Below, piece by piece: positions 20,101 to 32,205 of a stretch of 64,000 nt of DNA. Source of the DNA: Dryobates pubescens (Eukaryota > Chordata > Aves > Piciformes > Picidae); NCBI RefSeq assembly GCF_014839835.1, contig NC_071626.1, positions 2,852,001-2,916,000 of the forward strand. Reading direction: 5' to 3'. A model generated the notes under the pieces. That model made no database searches. It was not told the DNA's origin and saw only the letters and a program-made list of their open reading frames with translations. A program made the position numbers and the translations under genes. The stretch's first letter is position 1. The number at the start of each line of letters is the position of its first letter.

Positions 20101-23100
20101 CCTCTCCATAGAATCACTGAATCATTGAATGCAGGGGGTTGGAAGGAACCCTTGAAGGTTATCTTGTCCAGCCCCCCTGCAGGCAGCAGGGACATCTCCA
20201 ATTAGATCAGGTTGCTCAGGGCCCCATCATGATCTTGAATGTCACCAAGGATGGGGCCTCAACCACATCCCTGGGCAACCTGTTGCAGTATTTCACCACT
20301 CTCACTGGAAAGAAATTCCTCCTTATGTCCAACCTGAGTCTCCCCTGCTCCAGTTTCAAACCATTGCCCCTCATCCTATCACTACAAACCTTCCAAACAG
20401 TCCCTCCCCAGCCTTCCACCCTCCTTGCCTCACTACCAGGCTGCCCAGGTGCCCTCCTCCAGGCATGCACACCTCCAAGGGTGGGAGTGCTCCAGTTTTG
20501 AAAGCTGGGTGCAAGCCTGAGAGTAAACCTCTCTAACTGCACCTAAAAGGTGAGGGGAATTTGGCTGCAGGAAGGGCTGTAGGCACCATCCAGTGACAAT
20601 CTGAGGTTGAGAACTGCTCTTTAGAAGAGAAGCAGCCATGTCTGCATTCACAGTGCTCTGGCCACAGGCAGACCTTTTCTCTCTGAAGCCCAGCAGGATC
20701 CCATGGGTTGCCCTTGCCAAACCAGGGACTTCAGAAAAGCAACAAGAGCAGCAGAGAGGTGGTGACACCAACTGCAAACAGGCTGGAGTGCCACAATCCA
20801 GGGCCAGAGCCCAGCTGGCACATTCAGGCAGGTGACTGCAGGTCTCAGACAGGCTGCATGCAGCTACTGCAAACAGTTGGGTCTGGCAGGCACAGTGCTG
20901 CTGGAGAGGAAAGGAGAGAGGCACCTCCAGTGGCATTGCAAAACAGCTGCATGTTTTGTACAGCTTTATCTATTAACCCTGGGAGTACAGGACACCAGCT
21001 GGTGCACAGACACCTTAGGGGCTCTGAACAGCAGGCTTCTTGTTGCCTTAGTCCTGAGATCTAGAGGAAATGTGTACTGATGCTTGTTTGGAGTGTGGCC
21101 TCTGATAACCAGCCCTGGGGCCTCCAGTCCCCTGAGCACTGTGGAGTCTGCTCTACAGACCTAGCCACCAAATGGAGACATCAATAATAAGGGTATCAAG
21201 CCCAGCTTCCAGACAAATGTTGTCTCCATGCTAGTGAGAACAGAGGTATCCCCTGCTTAAAGACCATAACTATTCAGGCAGAGGTTCTAGGTTCAGCAGA
21301 GTTGCTCAGACAGATGTATGTTTGTTCCCTGCAGCGCTGGCTGTTAATTCCAGCCCCATCTGAGCTGATTTGCAGGCTCCTGGGTACGCAGTTGGCACTG
21401 ATTTCAACCAGAGCTCTCATGCTGGTGACCATAGAGCACTCCCACAGAGGTGCATCCCCACAAGTCTCCACCTAAGGATGGGCATGCTCAGAGCTCTAAA
21501 ACACACCCATGGGTCAGTTCAGAATAAAGAATCCTGAGCCAAAATAACTGCAGCTGCACCCAGACAGCACAAAGCACGTGGAGAAGGAGATGGAAGCCAG
21601 AAGTGATTTTATCTGCTACCAAATGACCACTGCCTTGATATAAATTGGTCTTTCTAGCTTGCTGTCTTGATGGCATTGCCCAAGCACTCACCTAGGGCAG
21701 CTGCTGTGCAGTGTGCAATCATGAACCCAGAGTTCAGACCACCTTCAGTGACTAAAAATGCAGGCAGCTCGCTGAGAGAGGGGTTGCAGAGCCTCTCAAT
21801 TCTTCTTTCACTGATTGCAGCCAGCTCATGCACACCAATGGCCAGATAGTCCAGAGCCTGTAAAAGACCTCACTTAACCAGGTGACAGAAAAAACACCCC
21901 AAACCCACCCAACCAAAACAAAGCAGGAACTGGAAATGCTGGGTTTATTTCTCTCTCCAAATGCTTAATTACCTTGGCAGGATATTCACCATGAAAATTC
22001 CCTCCAGAAATGGTCTCTGCTCTTTCAGCAAACACCATCTTCAAGGAGAAGTTAAGGCACAAACATGAGGCAGCTATAGCTTCCAATATCTGAAGGGGGC
22101 CTACAAGAAAGCTGGTGAAGCAGTTTTTAGGGTGTCAGGTAGTGATAGGACTGGGGGGAATGGATCCAAGCTAGAGGAGGGGAGATTCAGATTGGACATC
22201 AGGAAGAAGTTCTTCACCATAAAGGTGGTGAGAGTCTAGAACAGGATGCCCAGGGAGGTGGTGGAAGCCTCATCCCTGGATGATTTTAAGGCCAGGATGG
22301 ATGTGGCTCTGGACAACCTCATCTAGTGTGAGGTGTCCCTGCCCATGGCAGGGGGGTTGGAACTGGATGATCTTTGAGATCCCTTCCAACCTTGACAGTT
22401 CTGTGATTCCAGGACAGATTTCTGGCAGTAACTGAAGCATCTTAACTGAAGGAATGCTTGTGCCAATGGGCTTTGATTTGCAGGCACATCATGTGAGCTC
22501 TGCATGCTTTGCTTGTCAGAAAGCAAAGAGCCCATCTCAACTCTCCAAACTCTCTGCAGTTTTGACTTGCATTTTCCCAACAGACTACCCAAAATGAAGT
22601 CTTTGTGCCAGAGGTGGGGAGGGAGGGAGGGAGGGAGGGAGGGGTGCAAAGAAACACTTGTTTGGATAATTCTAATTTGGATATCCTAGCACAGTTTCTC
22701 AGCTCTTTGGTAGAGTCTCTTCATGGGGAAAGGGAGAGAGGTTGCTGTTGCAACCAATGGTAGTTATCAACCAAAGCCAGTCACAACCTTTTTTTTTGCC
22801 TCCTACACAACCAATTCTAGAGAAGAAAAGGGTAACAAAAGGCCAAGCAGGTTTTTTACATAGAAATAAACTCATCCAAAAGATACAGGGTTGTCTGTGG
22901 CACTGTTGATTTCAGTTGTGATGATGTCCTTCACAAAGGCAATTGTATCATTTACAACTCCATGGACCTGCAACAGAAGACACTGGCACCTGACCTTACA
23001 ATCTACACTGAGGACATGCCCACTGTCATCATCTCAGCCTCTACACCCACACATGAAGATGGTGTTGGATTTGCTCTTAAAACCAGGAGTGTCACTGTGG

Positions 23101-26100
23101 GACACTGTCCACCCCAGGCACCTGGAGGACTGTATTGATGCAGCATTACTGCCATGATAATCAAGGATAAACCAAGCATGCCATTCTTTACTGGTTTGGG
23201 TTACCCTCAGTAGAACATAAGACACTTGCTCAGTGGCAGAAGGATCACTAGGGGAGAAACAGCCCTACAAAGCCAGCCCAAACCCTCTAATTAACCTATT
23301 TAATTTCAGTAATTCCACTGATTTAAGAGCTTTGCCTGTGGTAAAACCCAGGGGACTGCATTCTTGCAGTATATTTGACATACCACACTCTCTCTGCTTC
23401 TGAAAAGACCTGGTCTTGGCAGCAGAGCAGAAGAAATACCCTACATAGCATGCAAGCACAGAAACCAGCACCTGGCATCTACTTCCAGACCTGAGCACAG
23501 CTTTGTTAGCTGCTGCCTGATGGCTGCGTGCCTGGGATCAATGATCTGCACATCTCCACGGGCCACAAAGATGACCCAAAGGCTGGATCACCTCTGCTGT
23601 GAGGACAGACTGAGGGAGCTGGGGTTGTTCAGCCTGGAGAAGACCCCAGCAGGCCCTTAGAGCTACCTTCCAATACCTGAAGGGATCCTACAGGAATGCT
23701 GCAGAGGGACTTTTCTTAAGGGTGTCTAGAGACAGGACAAGAGGGAATGGTTTGAAGCTGAAGGAAGAGTAGGATTAGACTGGATCTTAGGAAGAAGTTC
23801 TTCAGTACAAGGGTTGTGGGACTCTGGAGGAGGTTGCCCTGGGAAGCTGTGGATGTCTCCTCCCTAGGGCTGTTCTAGGCCAGGCTGGATGAGGCCTTGA
23901 GCAGCTGAGTCTACTTAAGAGGTGTCCCTGCCCATGGCAGGGAGGTTGCAGTAGATAATCTCCGAGGTCCCTTCCAGCCTAAGCCATTCTATGATCCCAT
24001 TCATATTGAATTTGAATTAAGGGAGAAGCAAAATAAAATCATTTCCTCTAAGAGAGTCAGACAGCAGATCATTGACAGCCTTTCTGATGTGGGAGGTTCC
24101 CCAGCTCTTGCTGGGACAGGAGGTAAGAGCCAGTTTTCACCTGAGGGCAGCAGCGCATGGTGTACGCATCCTGAACTCGGTCACAGAATCGATGGCTCTC
24201 TAGAAGGAACAAGGGGAGAAAAGTCCCAAGTATTTTTCACACCAAAGCATGCAGGCTACTGCTGAAGGGCCCCAGCCTGCCCTGGGAACCTGAGAGGGTG
24301 AAGGTTATGACTGTTCACCTGCTATTTCTGATGGATGGTGGTCAGAATCCAGCAGGGATCTGAATCGAAACGCCACCTCAGCCTGCCCTCGGTGCGGGCG
24401 CACCGCGTGGATGTCTGGTAACAAACAGGCAGACTGTTAGGTTTTGCCTCTCTTACCACCAGCTGTTAAGCAAACAGGACAGGCCCAGTACCCACCAGTG
24501 TCAAAGGCCCTCGTGGTACCCTTCAAGACCTCAAGTGTAAGGGCAGCAATGATGTCAGCTTGTCGAGCTATAGCTCCAGCTCTTTCCACCGCTTCGCAGC
24601 CCAGCGATGTGATCATCTGTGTCCCATTGATGAGAGCCAGACCCTTCCAGGAGAGAGCAGATGTGAGCCCAATTCACTGCAGCTATTCCATGTGCTGGGA
24701 TAATTCCCCCTCTCTGTGATCATTCTCCTCCCATGAAGGAGTTCAAGAGCTGTGCTCAGCTCCCTGGATCGCTCTGCAATCACAACATGCAGAGCCTTTC
24801 CGAGCATCTTTGCTCCGAACATTGCTGATGTTCATGGCCCTGCGAACTCACGACAGACACCCCTGGAGCTCCAGCAGTTCAAAGCACAGGGTTTCTCTCA
24901 TGTTATTTCAAGCTTAAGCAAGAAAAGTACAGGAAACAGAGCTTTTATAGTTTGGTTTTTTTTCCTCCCCTAGTTCCCTGGGAGTGGAATGCTATTTGTA
25001 TTAATTTCTTCATAGAGTTGTAGAATGATTTGGGTTGGAAGGGACCTTAAAGATCATCAGGGATTGGCACAGGCTGCCCAGGGAGGTGAGGGAGTCACTG
25101 TCCCTGGAGGGGTTCAAGAAACCTGTGGCCATGGCACTTGGGGACATGGTTTAGTGGCCATGGTGCTGTTGGGTTGCTGGCTGGACTGGGTCTTTTCCAA
25201 CCCAAACCATTCTGTGATGCCTGTCTCTCTCCACCAAGGGCCAATCTAAGTATCAAGCTTGAGTCTGACATTTCAAGTCAAGTAAGGTGACAGCAGGAGA
25301 GCTGACTCCCACTCCTGACACTACTTCAGTAATGTCCTTCTGGAGCTGGATTTAAAATGACTGTTAATTAATTTCTTGCTGAGATGGTAAGTATAAATCA
25401 AGTGGTGACTGACTATGCTTGTCTTCCATCAGCTGGCAGCCTTCTGCTTGATTTACCTCTTTTGGCTTCAAGGTAATTGGTCTCAGGCCATGGGCTTCCA
25501 GGACCTGTGAGGGAGTTTAATGACAAGGTAATTAATGAACAATGCTTTCCAGTAATTCCATCACCAAAACTTTCACACCTTAAATATCTCCACCAATAAA
25601 AAAAAAGGAAAATCAATACAAATTCCTGCAGTGAAAAAGAGCTTTATATCACAAACACTTCAAATGTGGGGGTGGGTTTCCTGCTGGGTTAATGAAGAGC
25701 AGCATTTGAGGGCTTAGCATTTCCCAGTGCCAGTGAAGAATCCACCAAGAGCACTGAAGCCAGACACTCTCACAGTCTAGTAACATCTCCAGTTCATTAG
25801 CTGATGGGAGAGGAATAGGAGGGAAGGCTGAAACCACCTTGGGAAGGTTGTTCTGCCTACACCCAGCAGCTTTGCTTGGCATGAATGATTTATGAACAAT
25901 TCCCTAAAACCTTCTATAGAAAATCTCCAGTGGCAGGAGGAATCCTGCTCTGTTTCTTAGATACACATCTGGGGCAATCACTCTTGTGCAAAAGGGAGAA
26001 ACAGTAGAACCTTGATTCTGATTAGAATCCTCTCAAGCTTTCCAGCTGGAGAGGCCACAACCTCAGAGATGTACAACTGTAATCTCAGGGTGGGAAAGTC

Positions 26101-29100
26101 CAGGACAGACTGGCTTGATTCTTCCTCTCCCTGATTCCTCCTCTCCTTCTCCAGCCTGCAATGATAGTACAGCTACCAATACCTGAATAAATGTATTGAG
26201 CATCTTCAAGTGCTGAGTATCTTCAAGTCTGAAGGGGCCATACTTGAAGATACTCAATGCTAACTCCACCTACTGATGCATTAGTGACAGAATGACCATG
26301 AATTCCATTGCAAAGCTTCCATCATGTAAGGAAGAAAGTTACAGAAGTTCCTTGGAACCCTAGTTAACTTATCCAAAATTCAATGTGTTCACTTCAAGCC
26401 ATCATAAAATCAGTAGAAATGTTACTGATAAGCTGCTGCCTTCCAGTAAATCTCAGCATCTGAAGTGTTGAATTGGAAAGGTGATCCTGGGTTTGTTGGC
26501 ACAAGGTTGGTGTTGGTGGAGCTGAAGATGTAGCAATAGTTCTTTCATAGCTGGTGTCATATCCTGTCCCTGCCTCTCTCCAGGTCCCAAATGATGTCAC
26601 TGTGGCATCTCCTTGCAATGCTATGGCATGGTATTTCTTTAGGACTAAATAAGGTGCTGCACAGTCATATCTGGTCCAGTGACACAGGGGACATGCTCAT
26701 GGATTCATCTCCCTCAAGGCAGAGGAGTTGTTGCTAAAGGCAACCCAGTCCCAGTTCAAAGTGGTACCAAAAAACCCAAAGGCTTTTACATGTTGCTGAT
26801 GTAATCTAAAGCTCTTTCTCTCAAGGCTGCAGCAATCCTGCAGCTGAGCCACCAAGCAGAAAAAACAAAAGCAAAAGCAATCAGCTGCATGAATCTTACA
26901 TATTTAGCATCAGCCCAGCCACTCTTTGGGGACCACATCTTTCCCTCTCCAATTAACCCCAGAGCAAGATGGGAGAGGGGGGCCAAGTCTCCACTGGCTC
27001 CAACTGTGCCTTTCTCTGGGATATAAGGCAGGCAGGATGCTGGAAAGAAAACACAAACAAGTCCTCTTAGAGCTTTCCCTTGATACACTCCTTGCGAAAC
27101 AGCAGCTTACACGAGTGTGCTCACAGTAACATCCTGCAGTCATGGTCAGTGGCACCAGCAGGGCTCCTGTCATTGCACACTGGGATTTGCCCCTGCTGCA
27201 GGCAGGCTGCAGTTTATAAACACATCAGCTCCCTTCTGCATTTAGTTTGGGACTGCAGAGCCCCCAGCCCAAGGTGCTTGCATGTACAGTCACACAGCCA
27301 GCCAGGCATCACTGCTCTCAGCTCTTCATCACAGGGTGACCAGCTGGTGTGGATCAAGCTACCTCTTCATGTGTCACTCCATTGAACACTGGGGTACTTC
27401 TAGAAACCATCTTTGAGCCCCCCCATCCCAATAACCTCTCCCCTGAGCCTCCTCTTCTCCAGGCTAAACACCCTCAGCTCCCTCAGCCTCTCCTCCCAGG
27501 GCTGTGCTCCAGACCCCTCCCCAGCTTTGTTGCCCTTCTCTGGACACTTTCCAGCAACTCAACATCTTTCCTAAACTGAGGAGCCCAGAACTGGACACAG
27601 GACTCAAGGTCTGGCCTAACCAGTGCTGAGTACAGGGCAGAATGACCTCCCTGCTCCTGCTGGCCACACTGTTCCTGATCTAGGCCAGGATGCCATTGGC
27701 TTCTTGGCCAGCTGGGCACACTGCTGGCTCATGTTCAGCCTACTATCAACCAGTACCCCCAGGTCCCTTTCTGCCTGGCTGCTCTCCAGCCGCTCTGACC
27801 TCATTGAGCTACACCCTTTAACAAAACACTTAAAAGGGGGAGGGGGGCAAGAAGGAGGAGAGAGGTTTTCTCTGCAGCTCTTTTTTCACCATTGAATGCT
27901 TCAATAACTTGCTGGAGAGTTTCCAGGGATATTCCACTGTATCCTTTCGCTAGGACATTGATCCTCAGCGCCAACAACATGCGAGATCTCTCCGGGCTCA
28001 GAGGTTTCCCCACACCTGAAAGAGGAGCCCTCTCAGTTACTAGCCCCACTACCAACAGCAGCAGCAAAGGGAAACATCGAGGGAGTTCTTATTACCTGCT
28101 GAGTGTGAACGGACCAAGTTCACCTGCAGCTCCCTACGGGAAACAAACCCAAACCCCGTTAGGCCTTGACAGCTTTTTAGTTAGCACGGAGGGAAATACT
28201 GAAGCAGCCCTCCCAGCTAACCACAGTGCAGCCATGCACAGTGCCAAACTGCTCCCCTCCACCTCCTTTCCTGAAAAGAGAGGATGGAAATGCTGCACCT
28301 ACCTCAGCTTACTGTTTGGAATGACAGTCCTGGCAAACTTCCCAAAGCCGGTGGTGATTCCATACACAACTGCAGGAAATACACACTGGTGGTGAAGGGG
28401 GGAAGCAAGTAAAGCCTTCTAAACAGTTAATAGTGTGACAAAATGAGAGGACACAGTCTCAAGCTGCACCAGGAGAGGTTTGGGCTGGATGTTAGGAAGA
28501 AATTCTTCCCAGAGTGACTGGCCATTGGAATGGGCTGCCCAGAGAGGTGGTGGAGTCACCCTCCCTGGATGTGTTTAAAAACAGACTGGATGAGGCACTT
28601 GGTGCCACGGTTTAGTTGGTTAGATGGTGCTGGGTGATAGGTTGGACTGGATGATCTCAAAGGGCTTTTCCAACCTGGTTAATTCTGTGAGATTCTGAAA
28701 ATGTTTGCTTACCTGTCTGCTCCTTTACAATCCTTTCAATCACTTCTCTTGACTGGTTGACTTTAGCTTCTGCTTCAGGGGTGAGCTAAAGCAGAAAGCA
28801 GGAGCAGTTTTAATGTTAGCTTAGCTGTCATTATTTCACTGCAGAAAGACCAACATGCAATTTGGAGCCAGGTCTGCTCAGAATCTTTACCTTTATCTTG
28901 TAGAGCCCCTTTCCTAAATTGACCAAGTCCTCTGTGGTTAAGCTGTTGCCATCTAAAGAAATATACTACACCAAAGAAGCACCTTTTAGTTTGGGATTCA
29001 TTTAAAGTTGCTTAATAAGCAGAATAAATGAGAAGGAAAAAACAAGAAAGAAAGAGAGGCAACACAGTCACAACTCAGCAATGACAGGAAGCTTGCTCAT

Positions 29101-30360
29101 GCTCATTCCTGAGCACATCATCATTTAGATCCCCAGCCCCAGCCAAACCACGTGCCCCTGCTCCTGTCAGTGCTGCAGTGGCTCAAGTCTCAGCACGTTC
29201 TGGTGGCCAGCAGGGTTTGTTATCTCGAGCCGTAAAGCCATCAGCTGCTCCTACCTGTTCTGGTTCTCGGTATTTGCTGTATCTGAAGGGTCTGTGAAGG
29301 AAAACAATCAAAAGGCAGAGAGGGTTTCACAGGCAGTGACCATGTGATTACAGCTGGCAAGGTGTTCTAGAAATGAAGGGACACTACAAGCACAGAGGAA
29401 TCTAGGGAATGGTGTATCTGGGATGATAAAAAAGGTGACAAGCTGCTCAACAGAAAAGGATACAAATGCACTCCTTCTGGCTGAGATGGTATGAAATCTG
29501 GAGACATTATATCTCCTTCTATCACTACAAGAAACAGGCACAATGAACACACAGAGGATTAAATTGCATTCTGCACATACATGGTGGCTCATTACAACAC
29601 ACAGCACTGAGGAATGCTGACCTGCACTTCTTAGCCCTGAGCACATTTGGATGCTTCTGAAAACAAAGGAGGAATTATGCATTTATTTAAGGTTTCTTAG
29701 GGCAGAAGCAGCCAGCTCAACTCAGACACCAAGTGCTACCTATGACATCATATACCAGCAGTGAGAATGCTGATCTGCACTTCTTAGCCCTGAACACGTT
29801 TGGATGCTCCTGAGAAAGCATCAAGGAAATGCTGCATTTAGTTAAGGCAGAAGCAGCCAGCTCAACTTACCCACACACTACAATATATGACATCCCCTAC
29901 AGATAATGCATACAGAATCCTGTACCCTCTAAACCCTATGCTGAGCCTGATCCTAAACCCCAAACATTCTTAGAAGACTTAGGTATTTTTTTCCCCCCAT
30001 TACAAAACTGCAGCACCTCTCTCAGATGCAATTTTAGGTCAAGTGAGCCCCACTTGGCTGACTCAGCCACCAAGCTGGTCGCTCTGCAGTGCACTGCTGA
30101 AGGCTTCACTTACCGACTTCAACGAATTCGTTGTCCTCTAGAGCGTCCTCCACTGTGTCATCAAGATCCAGCAAGCCAAGGCCCTTGCACCTTCGGATGT
30201 AAAACCTGACTTCCTCCACCGAGGCAAAGCCCCCGTTGTCAGGCTTGTTCTTCATGTACCTCCTGACGGCTTCTTTCCCCAGCCACCGGATGGTGCTGGT
30301 GCCGTCGAGGCAGGGCACGGCCAGCCATTCCCCTCGGACGTGCACCGTGTACCGCGGCAT
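17127..30360 (-). CDS. HAL: HAL, histidine ammonia-lyase (histidase)
   Basis: Deaminates L-histidine to urocanate, the first and committed step of histidine breakdown in liver and skin; cytosolic homotetramer. Coding exons in order: 30114-30360, 29464-29524, 29255-29282, 28891-28965, 28713-28785, 28303-28369, 28096-28133, 27890-28015, 26900-27039, 25457-25504, 24496-24643, 24319-24414, 24141-24199, 22887-22967, 21973-22038, 21692-21857, 19456-19590, 17891-17999, 17714-17783, 17127-17282. Phases join cleanly to 662 aa (human 657). The start [17 protein letters not shown] matches human. YGITTGFGK (exon 6) carries the catalytic-loop Tyr; [11 protein letters not shown] (exon 9) holds the Ala-Ser-Gly that forms the MIO cofactor; [22 protein letters not shown] and [14 protein letters not shown] follow. 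All introns are GT-AG except the last, which has a GC donor. The extreme C-terminus differs from human and contains HHHRH. Confidence 0.98.
17333..17630 (+). mobile_element. CR1 LINE 3' end in the last HAL intron
   Basis: Opposite to the gene strand, filling most of the 430-bp intron between HAL exons 20 and 19. Same subfamily as 13320 (ctgctgtagtgtgaggtgtc; cctgacagttctgtgattct). Confidence 0.88.
17708..17713 (-). other. HAL: GC splice donor of HAL exon 19
   Basis: The minus strand reads CAGAAG|gcaagt. The frame and homology require the exon to end at 17714, and the donor matches the AG|GCAAGT consensus of the rare GC-AG introns. No usable GT alternative was seen at this boundary. Confidence 0.85.
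18086..18420 (-). mobile_element. CR1 LINE 3' end, antisense
   Basis: From cataggatggcttgggttgg to the ttcctggcttgctttcaggc region, in HAL intron 17. Contains a small local duplication (ccagtctaaatctaatacct). Confidence 0.85.
18735..19197 (+). mobile_element. CR1 LINE, sense, about 460 bp
   Basis: Includes the region encoding the ORF2 end (gctggtgaggagcagctgag) and a 3' end aacccaaacaattctatgat. It is in HAL intron 17, antisense to the gene. Confidence 0.88.
20108..20420 (-). mobile_element. CR1 LINE 3' end, antisense, older copy
   Basis: More diverged group with gcagggacatctccaattag and gcctcaaccacatccctggg. It resembles 33969-34146 and lies in HAL intron 16. Confidence 0.82.
20421..21691. 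other. HAL intron 16, unannotated stretch
   Basis: About 1.25 kb of mid-GC sequence with no exon, repeat family or RNA gene I recognise. Confidence 0.45.
22081..22415 (+). mobile_element. CR1 LINE 3' end, sense
   Basis: From atctgaagggggcctacaag to cttgacagttctgtgattcc, about 40 bp upstream (gene-wise) of HAL exon 15. Same subfamily as 13320 and 17333. Confidence 0.88.
22615..22645 (+). repeat. (GGGA)n microsatellite
   Basis: Seven or so GGGA/GGGAG units in HAL intron 14. It is G-quadruplex compatible on the plus strand, the template strand for HAL. Confidence 0.85.
23575..23999 (+). mobile_element. CR1 LINE, sense, about 425 bp
   Basis: From aaaggctggatcacctctgc through ggttgttcagcctggagaag to aagccattctatgatccc, in HAL intron 13. 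Confidence 0.85.
25013..25056 (-). mobile_element. CR1 3' end, antisense, 44 bp
   Basis: Only the extreme 3' end (gatttgggttggaagggacc) before it abuts a sense CR1. Confidence 0.78.
25057..25220 (+). mobile_element. CR1 3' end, sense, abutting the antisense piece
   Basis: Starts gattggcacaggctgcccag and ends aacccaaaccattctgtgat. Same subfamily as 18735-19197. No remainder of the antisense element appears on its right. Confidence 0.82.
26215..26255. repeat. Perfect 14-bp inverted repeat (hairpin) in HAL intron 9
   Basis: gagtatcttcaagt at 26215-26228 and its exact reverse complement at 26242-26255, separated by 13 bases. A direct near-copy of the left arm (gagcatcttcaag) lies just upstream. 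Confidence 0.85.
26990..26998 (-). other. HAL: HAL Ala-Ser-Gly codons forming the MIO cofactor
   Basis: GCC AGT GGA, residues 253-255 in this protein and the same numbers as in human HAL. In the family these three residues cyclise autocatalytically to 4-methylidene-imidazole-5-one, the electrophile that attacks histidine. The surrounding [18 protein letters not shown] is intact. Confidence 0.95.
27432..27805 (-). mobile_element. CR1 LINE, pentamer-tail group, ORF2-end part, antisense
   Basis: Lacks the 3' tail. Covers the region that would encode the ORF2 C-terminus (translated fragments such as [14 protein letters not shown] and [15 protein letters not shown]). It lies close to HAL exon 8 and in the same transcriptional sense as HAL. 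Confidence 0.88.
28443..28697 (+). mobile_element. CR1 LINE, pentamer-tail group, sense, next to HAL exon 5
   Basis: From gagaggacacagtctcaagc to ctggttaattctgtgagatt. Its 3' end stops about 10-15 bp from the exon 5 donor at 28707-28712 on the opposite strand. Confidence 0.9.
29609..29906. repeat. Tandem duplication, about 153-bp unit, HAL intron 1
   Basis: Two imperfect copies in direct tandem. Both contain ctgcacttcttagccctga, a ttggatgct core and gcagaagcagccagctcaac. The period measured between matching gctga motifs is 153 bp. It is not CR1. Confidence 0.85.
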
Positions 30361-30450
30361 GCTTCGCTCCCCAGGGCTCTCCCTCGGCCAAGAAGGGCTG
30401 CGGCACGCAGCAGCCTCACACCTACCGCCCAGCGGCCCGAAGAGCAGCCT
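30200..30450. promoter_or_regulatory. HAL: CpG-rich HAL start region
   Basis: Moderately GC/CpG-rich sequence around the HAL start codon (30360, minus strand). No TATA box was identified. The extent of the 5' UTR is unknown, and human HAL may carry a non-coding first exon, which would lie upstream here. Confidence 0.4.
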
Positions 30451-30807
30451 CTAGGTGGAGTGCAGTGATGCAATCAGAGGCAAAAAAGCCCCCTCGGCAT
30501 GCCCACCTTTGTAAACAAGCAGGGTCAATGTTTTCGGCTGCCTTCAGCCAATCAAGGCCAGCCCAGGCAGCACACCCTTTCCACAGAAAGGCAGCACGCC
30601 TCCAGCTGTTGCCACAGCAGGTTGTTTTGGTCTGGGCTTTTTTTTTAATCCAAAGATCATGTCAGGAAAAGAGAAATGAAAATCCATCCAGGAGCTGGAG
30701 GTTTTGTACCGAGAACAGATAAAGAAATCTGACTGAGCTGGAAAGAAACTTGAGGGTTTAACAAGGGGTAAGGGAGTCACCACCAGGCACTAGATCACAC
30801 TAGTGAA

Positions 30808-31105
30808 GAATCACAGAATGGTTTGGGTTGGAAGGGACCTTGAAGATAATCCAGTTCCAACTCCCCTCCCACTAGACCAGGTTGTCCCTCTCCAAGCTAG
30901 CCTTGAACACCTCCAGGGAGAGGGCATCCACAGCTTCCCTGGGCAACCTGTGCCAGTGTTTCACTGCCCTCGCTGTGAAGAATTTCTTCCTAACCTGCAG
31001 TGTAAACTTGCCCTCTTTCAGCTTCAATCCATTTCCTCTCATCCTATCACTTCAAGCCCTTGTAAAAAGTCCCTCCCCAGCTTCCTTGCAGGCCCTTTCA
31101 GGTAC
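30808..31105 (-). mobile_element. CR1 LINE 3' end, antisense
   Basis: From agaatggtttgggttggaag to the tgcaggccctttcaggta end, in the HAL-LTA4H intergenic region. Confidence 0.88.
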
Positions 31106-31323
31106 ACCATGAGGGACAGCTTTTGCCATGGTTTGTATTTGGGATCTTCCTCCTCTGAAAGAGCACTTTTTTTCTGTTACTCCTCCACGTGGGGTTTCCT
31201 TTAAGTGAACAGATGGAACTGATGCTAACTGATCATCCCCAGGAAAAGTTCCTACCCAGCTCACTTCAAAAAGCCATCTGCAGATGGCACCATTCACAGC
31301 AGAGTCACCTAAACCACTGCTTT

Positions 31324-32205
31324 AGAATCACAGAATTGTTCTGGTTGGAACAGACCTCCAGGAACAGTGAGTCCAACCACCAGCCTAACCCCACCATGGC
31401 CATTAAAGCCATGTCCCCACATGCTATGTCCACACATTGCTTAGAACAATTCCAGGAATGGTGACTCCACCACCTCCCTGGGCAGCCTGTTCCGATCCCT
31501 GACCACTCCTGCAGCAAAGACATTTTTCCTCCTGTCTAACCTAAACCTTTTTTGGCACAACTTCAGGCCATTTCCTCTCCTTTTATCACCTGATACCAGG
31601 CAGAAGAGACAACCCCCACCTCACTGCAATCTTCTTTCAGGGTGCTGTAGAGAGCAATGAGGTCTCCCTCAGCCTCCCCTTCTCCACACTAAACACCCCC
31701 AGCTCCCTCAGCTGCTCCTCCCCAGCCCTGTTCTCCAGACCCTTCCCCAGCTTTGTTGTCCTTCTCTGGACATGCTCCAGCCCCACAATGTCCTTCTTGG
31801 AGTGAGGAGCCTTAAACTGAACCCAGTATTCCAGGTACAGCCTCACCAGTGCCCAGTACTGGGGCACCATCACTGCCTTACTCCTGCTGGCCAGACCATT
31901 CCTGATCCAGGCCAGGATGCTGTTGGCCTTCTTGGCCACCCGGGCACACTGCTGGCTCATGTTCAGTTGGCCATCAACTAGCACCCAGCTTCTTTTCTGC
32001 CAGGCAGATTTCCAGCCACTCTGACCCAAGCCTGTAGTGTTGCCTGGGGCTGGTGTCACCCAAGTGCAGGACCTGGTCCTTGGCTTTGTTAAACCTCATA
32101 CAAGTGACCTCTGCCCATGGATCCAACCTGTCCACATCCTTTGCAGAGCCTTCCCACCCTCAAGCAGATCCACACTCCCACCCAATTTGGTGTCATGTAC
32201 AAAAG
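31324..32205 (-). mobile_element. CR1 LINE, antisense, longest copy here (about 880 bp)
   Basis: Starts at the 3' end (ttgttctggttggaacagac) and extends through the ORF2 C-terminal region to gagccttcccaccctcaagc. Antisense translation shows the CR1-typical [20 protein letters not shown] stretch. It is a broken LINE fragment with no intact ORF. Confidence 0.9.
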
